Position numbers and translations under genes: made by a program. Of a DNA stretch of 64,000 bases, positions 27,274 through 37,546 are shown one piece after another; the first letter of the stretch is position 1; the number at the start of each line of letters is the position of its first letter. Location: the NCBI GenBank assembly GCA_964371075.1, contig CAYJKN010000001.1, positions 1,116,001 to 1,180,000 of the forward strand, read 5' to 3'. The DNA comes from UTCHB3 sp964371075 (lineage in GTDB: Bacteria; Bacteroidota; Ignavibacteria; Ignavibacteriales; Ignavibacteriaceae). Under the pieces are notes generated by a model, which saw only the letters and a list, made by a program, of their open reading frames with translations, did no database searches and had not been told where the DNA came from.

Positions 27274-27991
27274 TCTCGATCATCGTTTCTGACTTGTCGC
27301 TGTTATAAATATCTCTAAACGACTCAATGGTGACGGCATCATCCACTCTGAAATCACCTATTGCGGTTCGTCTCAGACTTGAAAGCCAGGCACCACATCC
27401 TAATATCTGACCCATGTCGTGTGCCAGAACTCTGATGTAAGTACCTTTTGAACAAAGTACCCTGAACTTAACAACGGGTGGCGAAAAGTCGATAATCTCA
27501 AACTCTTCAACAACAACCCTTCTGGGTTCCCGCTCAATTGTCTCTCCATTGCGTGCAAGGGAATATAACCTCTTGCCTTTTACACTCACCGCCGAATACA
27601 TCGGAGGAATTTGATCAATTTCGCCGGTCAAAGACCCGGCAGCCGAAATTATCTCTTCCATTGTAACAGATGATGCATCCTGCTTCATGAAAACTTCAGT
27701 TTCACTATCCATAGACGGGGTCTGTTCACCAAGAACCATAGTTCCTGTGTATTCTTTTGGTAATCCCATATATGAATCGATTTTTTTAGTCGATTTTCCT
27801 GTACAAACTATCAACAATCCGGTAGCTTTGGGATCAAGTGTTCCCGCGTGACCTATTTTCTGAATGTGTAAAATTCTTCTCAGTCTATATATAACATCAA
27901 AAGATGTCAGATCAAGTGGTTTATCAAAAATAATTGTTTGACCGGCGGCAAAATCCAGATCTTTATAAGTCGTTACCGATCTTTTTATCAT
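27263..27991 (-). CDS. truB: tRNA pseudouridine(55) synthase
   Basis: A 242-residue enzyme that forms pseudouridine at position 55 of the tRNA T-loop. The catalytic Asp53 is in KIGHAGTLDPKATGLL, and the GEIDQIPPMYSAVSVKGKRLY segment is characteristic. It overlaps rbfA by 29 bases and ribF by 11, so all three are coupled. It is shorter than E. coli TruB (314), lacking most of the C-terminal PUA-like part, as in many Bacteroidota. Confidence 0.95.
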   Translation of the reverse strand: MIKRSVTTYKDLDFAAGQTIIFDKPLDLTSFDVIYRLRRILHIQKIGHAGTLDPKATGLLIVCTGKSTKKIDSYMGLPKEYTGTMVLGEQTPSMDSETEVFMKQDASSVTMEEIISAAGSLTGEIDQIPPMYSAVSVKGKRLYSLARNGETIEREPRRVVVEEFEIIDFSPPVVKFRVLCSKGTYIRVLAHDMGQILGCGAWLSSLRRTAIGDFRVDDAVTIESFRDIYNSDKSETMIENES

Positions 27992-28325
27992 TCTTGTGTA
28001 TTTCTTTGAGAAGACTTTCTATTTTTTCAACATAATCTGATGTGTCGTCGATATAAAACCGTAATTCGGGCATATAGCGGACTCTAATCTTCGAAGCAAG
28101 CTCGTGCCTGAGTGAAGGTGTGTCAGCATTTACCCTTTCAAGAGCATTTTTACGTTGTTCCTTGTCATAAACAGAAAAATATACTTTTGCCAGTCTGAGG
28201 TCAGGTGTCAGTTTCACAGATGTGATCGTCACCAATCCAAAACCACTGGCATTGTATTTCATGAGCATTATAACGCTCAAGTCGTCTTTTATCTGATTTT
28301 CCAGTCTTTCAACTCTATGTCCCAT
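27963..28325 (-). CDS. rbfA: 30S ribosome-binding factor A
   Basis: A 120-residue KH-type late assembly factor for the 30S subunit. It starts with the typical GHRVERLENQIKDDLSVI and contains VKLTPDLRLAKVYFSVY and the conserved ELRFYIDDT. It lies between infB (25-base gap) and truB (29-base overlap), its standard neighbourhood. Confidence 0.95.
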   Translation of the reverse strand: MGHRVERLENQIKDDLSVIMLMKYNASGFGLVTITSVKLTPDLRLAKVYFSVYDKEQRKNALERVNADTPSLRHELASKIRVRYMPELRFYIDDTSDYVEKIESLLKEIHKNDKKIGNDL

Positions 28326-28350
28326 TACGGTTCAACACTCCACTTTCAGA

Positions 28351-31140
28351 CTATTCAAGTTTTTTCTTTGTTTCAACAACCTTGAAGCCTTCGATAATAT
28401 CTCCAACTTTTAGATCATTAAAGTTATTGACACTAATACCACATTCGTAGTTTGTATCAACTTCTTTGACATCATCTTTGAATCTCTTCAGTGAGGAGAT
28501 TTCTCCGGTGAAGATAACCAATCCATCCCTGATAACACGGATTCTGTCGTTTCGGTTTATCTTTCCTTCAATTACATAACAACCGGCCACTGTTCCAATT
28601 TTTGGAACCTTAAAAGTGTCGCGAACCTCGGTTGAAGAAGTAACTTCTTCAGAGAGAATTGGTGCAAGCATTCCTTCAAGAGCGAGTTTAACTTCGCTGA
28701 TTGCATCATAAATGATGTTGTAGATACGAATATCCACTTTTTGTGTCTCAGCGAGTTTCCTTGCATTCATGTGTGGACGGACATGAAAACCGATTATGAT
28801 TGCATTCGATGCGTTTGCAAGAAGTACATCACTCTCAGAAATGGCACCCACGCCTTTGTGAATTACTTTTACTTTAACTTCTTCGGTTGAAAGTTTCATG
28901 AGTGAATCGGATACAGCTTCAACTGAACCATCCACATCACCTTTTACGATAATTGGAAGTTCACTAACTCCACCAATCTGAATTTGTCTCGATATTTCAT
29001 CAAGAGTGATATGGTGAATCTGTTTGCTGTCCAGTTCGCGTTTAAGTTGTTGTCTCTTCAAGGCGATTTCACGGGCGGTTCTTTCTGAATCCACCACGAT
29101 AAACTGATCACCGGCTTGAGGTGCACCCTCAAAACCGAGAACAAGAACGGGTGATGAAGGAGGAGCTTCATCCATCTTTTTGTTCCGCTCATCAAACATG
29201 GCTCTAACTCTACCGTGTTGATTTCCGCAGACAAAAATGTCACCCTGTTTTAAGGTTCCTTTTTGAATCAAAACAGTTGCAGTAACGCCTCTGCCCTTAT
29301 CGAGCTGAGATTCAATTACCACACCTCTGGCTTCACGGTGAGGATTTGCTTTAAGATCGAGAACTTCAGCTTCGAGAAGCACTTTTTCAAGAAGATCTTC
29401 TATATGAAGCCCCTTTTTTGCAGAGATTTCAACACACTGATATCTTCCACCCCACTCTTCAACCAAAACATTTCGGTCGGCAAGCTGCTGTTTTATCTTT
29501 TCGATGTTGGCGCCGGGTTTGTCAATCTTATTTATCGCAACAATTATAGGCACATTTGCAGCCTGAGCATGTGAAATTGCTTCAACTGTCTGAGGCATCA
29601 CAGCATCATCTGCTGCAACAATTAAAATAACAATATCTGTTACCTGGGCACCACGGGCACGCATTGCTGTAAAGGCCTCATGACCCGGTGTATCCAAAAA
29701 TGTAATGTAGTTGTCTTCATTTACAAGAACTTTGTAAGCACCGATATGCTGGGTAATACCACCCGATTCACCGGCGACAACATTAGAACTTCTTACATAA
29801 TCGAGAAGTGAGGTTTTTCCATGATCAACATGGCCCATGATTGTAACCACAGGTGATCTTGCTTCAAGTTCATCATCAAGATCATCTATATCCTCAAGTA
29901 CATCGTTTGTATATTCATCTTCAACTTCCACCTCATAGTCAAATTCATCTGCTACAAGTGTGATTGTGTCAAGTTCAATTCTCTGATTTATTGAAACCAT
30001 CAATCCGAGCGCGATACATTTGGAGATTACTTCCCCAACACCAACACCCATTACATTGGCAAGTTCAGAAACAGACATAAACTGATTTACTCGAATTTTT
30101 CTTTCATCAATTCTTCTCTGTTCATCGAGGAGCTCCTGAGCTTCAAGTCGTTCTCTTCTTTTCCTCTTACGCATCGAAGCACGGTTTGAAATTGACGAAT
30201 CATCAGTATTCAACATTGTTTTTCTGATCGATTCCAAAACTTCTTTTTGATCGATCTCCAATTTTTTTACTTTTGCCTTTTTCTTAACTGCTTCGGTTTC
30301 TTCTATTACCGACTCCCTTTTCTTTGATTTTGGTTTCTTTTTCTTCTTTTTCGATTTCTTTTTATCTTCTTCTTCAGAATCTGTGGTGGTTACCGGTTTA
30401 ACTTCAGTTGGAGTTACAAGTGTAACACCTGATCTGAGTTCTTCTCTCGGTGGTTTTGGATCATCACCCCTGAATCGACCAAGTATTTTAAGTCCAATTG
30501 GTTTTCCTGTTCGGGGATCAAGTCTCCGTGGGGTATGCTGAGGTTGATCTTTGTCAACTGCTTCAACAGTGGTGGATTCTGAGGATACAGGTTCATCGGG
30601 TTTAATCAATGCTTCAATTTCTGCTGAAACTTTTTCCTCAACGGGTTCCGTTTCCACAGGAGTTGGTGGAGTATCTTTTCTTTTAATCTCGGTAAATTCC
30701 TGCCTGATCTCTCTTTGAACAGGTGGAACAACCACTTGTGGAGCCGGTTTTTCAACCACTGGCTCAGGTATTACTTCAGTGATCACAGTTTCCACCTGCG
30801 GAACAACCTCAGGTTCAATTACCTTTGGTTCTTCAACAACAACAGGTTGTGGGGTCGGTACCGGAATTTCCGCTACTTCCTCTTTCTGTTCTGTCTTTTC
30901 AGGAGTACCCGCGAGTTTTTTGTTAAATTCATCGAGCTTCTGATAATGTTTTTCTGCGCGTTCTATATCTTTCTTGAACTGAACACGAACATCCTCAAGC
31001 ATCTCGGGCGAGAGGAGCGAGTTCATGGTCTTCACATCATATCCTTTTTTCTTTAGAAAATCGAATATTGCCTGTGCAGATACATTGAACTGTGCCGCAA
31101 AATTATAAATTCGTATTTTTTGTTCTTTAGGTTCAGACAT
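28351..31140 (-). CDS. infB: translation initiation factor IF-2
   Basis: A 929-residue GTPase that places initiator tRNA on the ribosome. The N-terminal IF2_N motif (KIRIYNFAAQFNVSAQAIFDFLKKKGYDV, residues 7 onward) is followed by a long Pro/Glu/Val-rich linker and a Lys-rich stretch. A second IF2_N element comes near residue 350 (VNQFMSVSELANVMGV). The G domain has G1 GHVDHGKTS (Lys442), G3 DTPGHE and G4 NKID, then domains II-IV. The linker is longer than in E. coli. Third gene of rimP-nusA-infB. Confidence 0.97.
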   Translation of the reverse strand: MSEPKEQKIRIYNFAAQFNVSAQAIFDFLKKKGYDVKTMNSLLSPEMLEDVRVQFKKDIERAEKHYQKLDEFNKKLAGTPEKTEQKEEVAEIPVPTPQPVVVEEPKVIEPEVVPQVETVITEVIPEPVVEKPAPQVVVPPVQREIRQEFTEIKRKDTPPTPVETEPVEEKVSAEIEALIKPDEPVSSESTTVEAVDKDQPQHTPRRLDPRTGKPIGLKILGRFRGDDPKPPREELRSGVTLVTPTEVKPVTTTDSEEEDKKKSKKKKKKPKSKKRESVIEETEAVKKKAKVKKLEIDQKEVLESIRKTMLNTDDSSISNRASMRKRKRRERLEAQELLDEQRRIDERKIRVNQFMSVSELANVMGVGVGEVISKCIALGLMVSINQRIELDTITLVADEFDYEVEVEDEYTNDVLEDIDDLDDELEARSPVVTIMGHVDHGKTSLLDYVRSSNVVAGESGGITQHIGAYKVLVNEDNYITFLDTPGHEAFTAMRARGAQVTDIVILIVAADDAVMPQTVEAISHAQAANVPIIVAINKIDKPGANIEKIKQQLADRNVLVEEWGGRYQCVEISAKKGLHIEDLLEKVLLEAEVLDLKANPHREARGVVIESQLDKGRGVTATVLIQKGTLKQGDIFVCGNQHGRVRAMFDERNKKMDEAPPSSPVLVLGFEGAPQAGDQFIVVDSERTAREIALKRQQLKRELDSKQIHHITLDEISRQIQIGGVSELPIIVKGDVDGSVEAVSDSLMKLSTEEVKVKVIHKGVGAISESDVLLANASNAIIIGFHVRPHMNARKLAETQKVDIRIYNIIYDAISEVKLALEGMLAPILSEEVTSSTEVRDTFKVPKIGTVAGCYVIEGKINRNDRIRVIRDGLVIFTGEISSLKRFKDDVKEVDTNYECGISVNNFNDLKVGDIIEGFKVVETKKKLE

Positions 31141-31160
31141 CTATCGGTAGTCCTATCTTT

Positions 31161-32402
31161 CTAATCCTGCATCCTGTTTTTCAGGATATCATAAATTCTA
31201 TCAACCAGTTCTTCATCATCCTCAAATATCTCGAGCAGTTTCTCTTTACCGGCTTTAAACACATCTGTTACATAGTCAAAACGATTGTTGATTAGTGTAT
31301 CATAAACTTCAGCACCAAGCTCTTGCTTGCACTCAAGAAGTTCTACACCCTCTTCGTAATCTTCTATGTTCTTTTCAATTCTGTGGAAATCGATGTTATA
31401 CCCTGTAACCTGCATGGCAAGTCTGATATTAACACCATTTCTACCCACAATCATCGCCGCTTGCGACGAATCAGCATAAATAACTGCATTTCTGTTTACT
31501 TCATCAAGCTCAATCGACTTAAGCTTACCCGGCATCAATGCTCTTGTTATCATCACTCTCGGATCATCCGAAAATGCAAACACATCGATATTTTCATTGG
31601 CAAGTTCCTTTATGATCGAGTGAATTCTTACACCCTTCATTCCAACACATGCACCAACGGGGTCAACTCTTTTGTCCATCGATTCAACAGCAACTTTTGC
31701 TCTTTCACCTGCTTGACGGGCAATTCTTCTAATCTCTATGATGCCATCATAAACTTCAGGCACTTCGATTTCAAGAAGTCTTCTTAAAAGTTCGGGATCA
31801 GCTCTCGAGATAATAATCTCAGGACCACTTTTCCCTCTTCTTACTTCTTTTACAATCGCACGGGTTGTGTTACCCTTGTAATATCTTTCATGAGGAATCT
31901 GTTCTTCTCTCGGAAGAATCAGTTCATTTTTATTGTGATTTACAAGAATATCGTTTTTACGGATTTGATAGATATCTCCGATAACTATCTCACCAATAAG
32001 TCTCTTGTATTCATTCAGAATAATTTCTTTTTCGATCTCGCGGATTCTTTGATTTAAACTCTGTTTGGCAAGATTGATGAGTCGTCTTCCAAATGTTGCC
32101 AGTTTTAACTGCTCAACATATTCTTCACCAACATCAAGTTCATCTTCATTGCCTTTGAGATTAACTTCATCAAGACTTATCTGTTTGTCAGGGTCTTCAA
32201 CCACATCAACTATTTCTCTAACAAGAAATATCTCTATGTCTCCCCGATCCATGTTAACAACCACGGAGTAATTCGCTTCCTCGCCATATTTTTTTCTGAC
32301 AAGTAAACCAAAGATATCTTCAATTATTCCATGAAGTACATCTTTGTCAACTCCTTTTTCTCTTACCATCGCCGCAAACGATTCAACTATGTCTGCGTTC
32401 AT
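31161..32402 (-). CDS. nusA: transcription termination/antitermination factor NusA
   Basis: A 413-residue RNA polymerase-binding elongation factor. An N-terminal polymerase-binding domain (about 1-130) precedes an S1 domain (IGEIVIGDIYQIRKNDILV). Two KH modules follow, with VDPVGACVGMKGVRIHSI and AAMIVGRNGVNIRLAM. A short acidic tail ends the protein; the two extra repeats of the E. coli protein are absent. NusA is known to modulate intrinsic terminators, relevant to the hairpin in this operon's leader (32880-32908). Confidence 0.96.
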   Translation of the reverse strand: MNADIVESFAAMVREKGVDKDVLHGIIEDIFGLLVRKKYGEEANYSVVVNMDRGDIEIFLVREIVDVVEDPDKQISLDEVNLKGNEDELDVGEEYVEQLKLATFGRRLINLAKQSLNQRIREIEKEIILNEYKRLIGEIVIGDIYQIRKNDILVNHNKNELILPREEQIPHERYYKGNTTRAIVKEVRRGKSGPEIIISRADPELLRRLLEIEVPEVYDGIIEIRRIARQAGERAKVAVESMDKRVDPVGACVGMKGVRIHSIIKELANENIDVFAFSDDPRVMITRALMPGKLKSIELDEVNRNAVIYADSSQAAMIVGRNGVNIRLAMQVTGYNIDFHRIEKNIEDYEEGVELLECKQELGAEVYDTLINNRFDYVTDVFKAGKEKLLEIFEDDEELVDRIYDILKNRMQD

Positions 32403-32415
32403 CTATCTTCCTCCG

Positions 32416-32868
32416 CTAAAAGCTTACTTTAACCCTGGCTGTCACGATTTCCGCGAAACCAAGCGTTTTTGTTTCTTTGGTTAATTCAAATGTCAATTTA
32501 TCGTCTTCGATCTGAAGCAGTTTACCTTTAAACTTCTCCAGTTCATCTCCATTTTTAAACTCTATTTCGAACAGTCTTCCGATGTGTTTGTTATACTGCT
32601 GAAGGTAAATTAGAGGCCGGTTGACACCGGGAGATGAAACATCAAACCTGAAAGGTCCGTCAAAAAGGTCTTCTTCTTCAATTATTTTGTTGATTGCTCT
32701 GCTTACAACAGCACAATCATCTGCGGTGACTCCGGTCTCACTGTCGATAAACAGTTCGATTATTTTAACTTTCCCTTCACCCCTGATAACAAAGTCAATA
32801 AACAGCAATTGATGCTGTTCTGCCACTTCTAAACTGATCTCTTTTATTCTGCTAAGTGTATCACTCAT
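32416..32868 (-). CDS. rimP: ribosome maturation factor RimP
   Basis: A 150-residue 30S assembly factor with the conserved segment VSSPGVNRPL (as DVSSPGVNRPL) and an N-terminal domain ending in TADDCAVVSRAINK. It is the first gene of the rimP-nusA-infB cluster. Its Shine-Dalgarno AGAAGG is five bases from ATG and directly follows the nine-T tract of a terminator-like hairpin. Confidence 0.95.
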   Translation of the reverse strand: MSDTLSRIKEISLEVAEQHQLLFIDFVIRGEGKVKIIELFIDSETGVTADDCAVVSRAINKIIEEEDLFDGPFRFDVSSPGVNRPLIYLQQYNKHIGRLFEIEFKNGDELEKFKGKLLQIEDDKLTFELTKETKTLGFAEIVTARVKVSF

Positions 32869-32879
32869 AAATGCCTTCT

Positions 32880-32908
32880 AAAAAAAAACGCCCTTTGTCT
32901 GTAGGGCG
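32880..32908 (-). terminator. terminator-like hairpin in the rimP-nusA-infB leader (possible attenuator)
   Basis: On the minus strand the order is CGCCCT, an 8-base loop, AGGGCG, then nine T, then the rimP Shine-Dalgarno. Stem arms on the plus strand are 32889-32894 and 32903-32908. It lies between the predicted promoter (32922-32953) and rimP, so every transcript from that promoter must pass it. Confidence 0.75.
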
Positions 32909-32921
32909 AATAATTAGATTA

Positions 32922-32953
32922 CAAATATACCATTTTTTAAACATTTTAACAAA
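32922..32953 (-). promoter_or_regulatory. Bacteroidota-type promoter for rimP-nusA-infB
   Basis: Read on the minus strand: TTTG (32953-32950), 20 bases, TATATTTG (32929-32922). This is an exact match to the published Bacteroidota consensus TTTG-N19-21-TAnnTTTG. Transcription should begin about 5-8 bases downstream, just before the leader hairpin. Confidence 0.75.
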
Positions 32954-33067
32954 TATTCCTTTTTATTCGTGATTTGTTTTTTCTTCTATTTAAACATAGT
33001 TGTTGGTTATAAGTTGAATTATGATTATTATTTAAAACCTTTTATTTCTCTTTAGCCCGGATTAAAA

Positions 33068-36000
33068 ATGAAGTTTCGTGATTTTAAGATTGGTACCCGA
33101 CTCGCCGCTGGATTCTCTATCATTATGATACTGATCCTCTTCATTTTGCTTTTTGCACTTAACAATATTCAAACCCTTTCCGATCAGACAACACGCCTTT
33201 ATAAACACCCGTTCACAGTATCAAATACAATTAGAAAAATCGATGCAAAATCAATTGCAATAAGGGAAAAAATCTATCTTATGATAGTATACCCTGATAG
33301 AATCGACTCTCTTTCGAAGGTTATTGATTCCCTTGATTTCCAGGTTATCGAAGGATTTGATATACTCACCGAGAGATTCCTCGGTCAAAAAGAAGATGTG
33401 CAACATGTTAGAATTGCCTTTGAAGCATTGAGAAGATCGAGAGATGAGATTGTTGCTGATTTGAGGGAAAATGATTTTGAAAAAGCCAAGACCCATATTA
33501 TAAAAAGAACAGACATAGTTGCTAATTTTGATCGTGAATTGAGGGATGTAGTTGAGTTTGCTACGAAGAAGGGTGAACTTTTTTATGAGGAGGCAGTTGA
33601 AATTGACCGCAGGACGGTTCAAAATACAATAATAGCCTTTTTTGCTATCATCGTTCTGAGTGGCCTGACCGGATATTGGATTACTCGAAGCGTCAGAAAT
33701 CCCCTGGTAACAATTACCGGAGGAGTCGAAAAGATTGAATCAGGTGATTTTTATTCAAAAATTCAGGTCGACTCCAAAGATGAAATAGGAACTCTTGCAG
33801 GTGCTATAAATAAAATGGCAAAGTCGCTGGGTGACCTGAACAAAACCATTGGTGAGAGAGATTGGATAAAAACCGGATTTAATGAACTCAACTTTGTTAT
33901 GCGGGGTGAGCTGGAAGTGAAAGAACTCGCTAATAAGGTAGTCGAATTTTACATTCAATATTTTGGTGCAACCGTTGGAACATTTTATGTAATGAACCCC
34001 CAGCGAACAAGTCTGCAACTTACCGGTGGATATGCGCTTGGAAATGATGGATTAACAAAAGACTTTTATGCGCTCAAAGAAGGGCTTGTTGGTGAGTGTG
34101 CAAATTCAGGAAAAACAATTATTCTTGAACAACTTCCTGAAAATTATTTTTACATCTCCTCTTCAACCGGGTCAACTTTCCCTGCCAATGTGGTGGTGAG
34201 TCCAATCTTCGAAGAAGATAAAGTGATAGGAGTAATTGAACTTGGTTCATTTTTCCGTTTTTCAACCACACAAATCGAACTCCTGAAAATGGCATCCGAA
34301 AGTATAGGAATTGCAGTTGAATCTGCCAGATCTCGCTCCGCATTGAAAGACCTTTTGATTCAGACCCAGGAAATGGCAGAAGAATTACAGGTGCAACAGG
34401 AAGAACTCAGGGCTTCAAACGAAAAACTTGAAGCACAACAAGAGGAATTGAGGGCTGCAAACGAGGAACTTGAAGAACAATCTGAAAAACTGCAAAAATC
34501 GGAAAAACAACTCAAAACTCAGCAGGAGGAACTTCAAGTAACCAATGAAGAACTGGAAGAAAAAAACGATTCCCTGCAACGACAAAAAGCCACTCTTCAA
34601 AAGGCCAGAGAAGAACTTGAAATTCAAACCGAAGAACTTGCCATAGCAAGTAAATATAAGTCGGAATTTTTGGCGAATATGTCACACGAACTAAGAACTC
34701 CCCTCAACAGCCTTTTGATTCTCTCAAAAATGCTCGCCGATAACAAAAAGGGAAATCTTAACAAAGATCAAGTGGAATCTGCAGAGGTTATTTATAGAAG
34801 TGGATCAGACCTGTTGCTCCTGATAAATGAGATTCTTGACCTGTCAAAAATTGAGGCGGGTAAAATGGATATTCATTCAGGTCCACTCGATTTGAACCAA
34901 CTTCATAAAAAACTGAGATCAGATTTTATCCATTCGGCTGAACAAAAAGGGATTGAACTGGAATTTATAATGGGAGAAAATGCCCCTGTGCTAATAGAAT
35001 CGGACCTTTTAAGAGTTGAACAAATAGTTAAAAATCTGATATCAAATGCGATAAAATTTACAAGAACCGGTAAAGTTACGGTTGAAACAGGAACTCCGTC
35101 AAATAATGTGAATCTGGTTCGAAGCGGGTTAAATAATGCCGAAAGTATTTATATTTCTGTAACCGATACAGGAATCGGGATACCTCCTGAAAAACAAAAA
35201 TTGATCTTTCAGGCATTCCAGCAAGCAGATGGCAGCACTGCGAGAGAATTTGGAGGTACCGGACTGGGACTTTCCATCTCCAAAGAACTGGCACATCTTC
35301 TCGGCGGTGAAATTCAAGTTCAGAGTCAGTCAGGGGTTGGTTCAACTTTTACTCTCTATCTGCCTCTTGTGTGGCACCCTGACCATGGTAAAACCCCATC
35401 ACTCGAAACTCTCGACCACTTGCCACAAACTCTACCTGCTCCTTTAACTTCGACTCCACAACCCGTGGAATCACAACCAAAATCAATTAATGATGACAGG
35501 AGTTTGATAAAACCGGAGGATAAATCGATCCTGATTATTGAAGACGATGCAACTTTTGCCAAACTGCTCTATAACGAGTGTAGAGAGAAGAACTTTCTTG
35601 GGCTCATCGCCCTTACCGGAGGTGAAGGGCTACAACTTGCACGAAAATATTCACCGACTGCCATTCTGCTCGATCTTGGACTTCCGGATATGAACGGTAT
35701 TGAGGTGCTCGACTTCCTTAAAGCTGACTCGAATACACGCCATATCCCCGTTCACATCATTTCCGCAGAATCAATTTCAATGGATGCTTACAAACATGGT
35801 GCCGTGGGATTTCTGACAAAACCCGCTCGTACAGAAGAGATAGAGGAAGCATTAACCCGACTTGAGGATTTTTCGGCAGAGAAAATTAAAGACCTCTTGA
35901 TTGTTGAAGACGATAAAAATCTCAGACTAAGTATCTCAAAACTTATAGATGGACCCGATGTTAAAATCACAACAGTGGCTACAGGGGAGGATGCACTTAT

Positions 36001-36688
36001 TGCTGTGAAGGAAACTTCATTTGATTGTATTATCCTCGATATCGGACTGCCGGATATGTCGGGTTTCCAACTCCTTAAGTCAATCTCCGGGATTGGATCA
36101 AATATTCCACCTATAATCGTTTATACCGGACGAGAACTAAGCAAACAGGAGGATACCGAATTAAGGAATTATGCTGATTCGATTATCATTAAAGGTGTCA
36201 GGTCTGAAGAAAGACTCCTTGATGAAGCCTCGCTTTTCCTCCATCGTCTCGTAACCAAAATGCCTGAAAACAAAAGAAGAATGATTATCGATCTTCACGA
36301 AACAGACAACCTCTTCATCAATAAAAAAATTCTGATTGTTGATGATGATATGCGAAATGTCTTTGCTTTATCTAAAATACTTTCTGAAAAAGGAATGAAA
36401 CTATTTAAAGCAGAGGATGGTAAAAAAGCACTTGAGATAATTGTTGCCGAACCCGACATCGACCTCGTCATAATGGATATTATGATGCCCGTCATGGACG
36501 GATACGAAACCATGCGACAAATAAGAAAGATGGAACAGTTTGACAAACTCCCCATTATCGCAGTTACCGCCAAAGCCATGAAAAAAGATTATGAGGACTG
36601 TATTGCAGCCGGTGCAAGCGATTATCTCCCCAAGCCTGTTGATGTACATCGCCTTCTTTCTGTCATGCGTGTATGGCTATATAGATGA
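33068..36688 (+). CDS. hybrid sensor histidine kinase with HAMP, GAF and three receiver domains
   Basis: A 1206-residue inner-membrane kinase. Two transmembrane helices (about 11-34 and 184-206) enclose a periplasmic sensor of about 150 residues. A HAMP domain (207-258) and a GAF domain (about 270-420) follow, then a Gln/Glu-rich coiled coil (about 425-535). The kinase core has His540 in NMSHELRTP and an ATP-binding domain with NLISNAIKF. Three receivers carry phospho-acceptors Asp869, Asp991 and Asp1137. The middle one has no attached output domain, so the protein works as a phosphorelay hub. It heads a plus-strand cluster with cheR, cheB and a second hybrid kinase. Confidence 0.92.
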   Translation: MKFRDFKIGTRLAAGFSIIMILILFILLFALNNIQTLSDQTTRLYKHPFTVSNTIRKIDAKSIAIREKIYLMIVYPDRIDSLSKVIDSLDFQVIEGFDILTERFLGQKEDVQHVRIAFEALRRSRDEIVADLRENDFEKAKTHIIKRTDIVANFDRELRDVVEFATKKGELFYEEAVEIDRRTVQNTIIAFFAIIVLSGLTGYWITRSVRNPLVTITGGVEKIESGDFYSKIQVDSKDEIGTLAGAINKMAKSLGDLNKTIGERDWIKTGFNELNFVMRGELEVKELANKVVEFYIQYFGATVGTFYVMNPQRTSLQLTGGYALGNDGLTKDFYALKEGLVGECANSGKTIILEQLPENYFYISSSTGSTFPANVVVSPIFEEDKVIGVIELGSFFRFSTTQIELLKMASESIGIAVESARSRSALKDLLIQTQEMAEELQVQQEELRASNEKLEAQQEELRAANEELEEQSEKLQKSEKQLKTQQEELQVTNEELEEKNDSLQRQKATLQKAREELEIQTEELAIASKYKSEFLANMSHELRTPLNSLLILSKMLADNKKGNLNKDQVESAEVIYRSGSDLLLLINEILDLSKIEAGKMDIHSGPLDLNQLHKKLRSDFIHSAEQKGIELEFIMGENAPVLIESDLLRVEQIVKNLISNAIKFTRTGKVTVETGTPSNNVNLVRSGLNNAESIYISVTDTGIGIPPEKQKLIFQAFQQADGSTAREFGGTGLGLSISKELAHLLGGEIQVQSQSGVGSTFTLYLPLVWHPDHGKTPSLETLDHLPQTLPAPLTSTPQPVESQPKSINDDRSLIKPEDKSILIIEDDATFAKLLYNECREKNFLGLIALTGGEGLQLARKYSPTAILLDLGLPDMNGIEVLDFLKADSNTRHIPVHIISAESISMDAYKHGAVGFLTKPARTEEIEEALTRLEDFSAEKIKDLLIVEDDKNLRLSISKLIDGPDVKITTVATGEDALIAVKETSFDCIILDIGLPDMSGFQLLKSISGIGSNIPPIIVYTGRELSKQEDTELRNYADSIIIKGVRSEERLLDEASLFLHRLVTKMPENKRRMIIDLHETDNLFINKKILIVDDDMRNVFALSKILSEKGMKLFKAEDGKKALEIIVAEPDIDLVIMDIMMPVMDGYETMRQIRKMEQFDKLPIIAVTAKAMKKDYEDCIAAGASDYLPKPVDVHRLLSVMRVWLYR

Positions 36689-36712
36689 TTATTTTAACAT
36701 TGCGAGACAAAA

Positions 36713-37546
36713 ATGACACAGCACGAGATTGAAGAGATAGAACTCCAACTCCTGCTCGATAGTGTCCATAAACGCTATGGATACGACTTTCGTGACTATG
36801 CCCGAGCCTCGTTGATGAGAAGAGCAAAACTGGTTGCCGCTTCAACCGGATTTAAAAACATTTCAGAACTGATTCCTGCATTATTGCATGACACGAGTTA
36901 TTTTCTGAACATGTTACATCACTTCTCGATTACTGTAACTGAGATGTTTCGTGATCCACAAGTTTACTTAAAACTAAGAGAAACTGTTTTTCCATACCTC
37001 GAAACACATCCTTATATCAAAATCTGGCATGCTGGCTGTGCCACGGGCGAAGAAGTTTATTCTCTGGCTATACTTCTTAAAGAGGCAGGAATTTATGACA
37101 GATGTACAATTTTTGCGACCGACTTCAACGACTCCGCTCTCGAAGTGGCAAAAGAAGCGATTTACAAAATCGAGAATATGAAGCAATGCCTCACTTCCTA
37201 CAGAAATGCAGGCGGGATTAACTCCTTCTCTGAATATTATACCGCAGATTCAGATTCGATTGTTCTTAACAAAGAATTAAGAAAAAACATCACTTTTGCC
37301 AACCATAATCTTGTGCTTGACAGCGTTTTTGGCGAAATGCACCTGATCCTTTGCAGAAATGTCCTTATCTATTTTAATAAAACTCTTCAGAACAAAACCC
37401 TGGAACTCTTCAGGGAAAGTCTGGTCTCGGGTGGTTTTCTTTGCATCGGCACAAAAGAGTCAATTAATTTTAGCTCAGTGATAAACGATTTTCAGGCGAT
37501 ATCTGAAAAAGAAAAAATCTACAGAAAAAAGTATGGTGCCCGATGA
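36713..37546 (+). CDS. cheR: CheR-type protein-glutamate methyltransferase
   Basis: A 277-residue enzyme that methylates glutamates of signalling proteins with SAM. The N-terminal helical domain (residues 1-80, with RYGYDFRDYARASLMRR) precedes the SAM-binding core IWHAGCATGEEVYSLAILLKE, and MHLILCRNVLIYFNKTLQ near the end is typical. It starts 24 bases after the hybrid kinase and overlaps cheB by four bases. No chemoreceptor, cheA or cheW gene is in the window, so the substrate may not be a classical receptor. Confidence 0.93.
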   Translation: MTQHEIEEIELQLLLDSVHKRYGYDFRDYARASLMRRAKLVAASTGFKNISELIPALLHDTSYFLNMLHHFSITVTEMFRDPQVYLKLRETVFPYLETHPYIKIWHAGCATGEEVYSLAILLKEAGIYDRCTIFATDFNDSALEVAKEAIYKIENMKQCLTSYRNAGGINSFSEYYTADSDSIVLNKELRKNITFANHNLVLDSVFGEMHLILCRNVLIYFNKTLQNKTLELFRESLVSGGFLCIGTKESINFSSVINDFQAISEKEKIYRKKYGAR

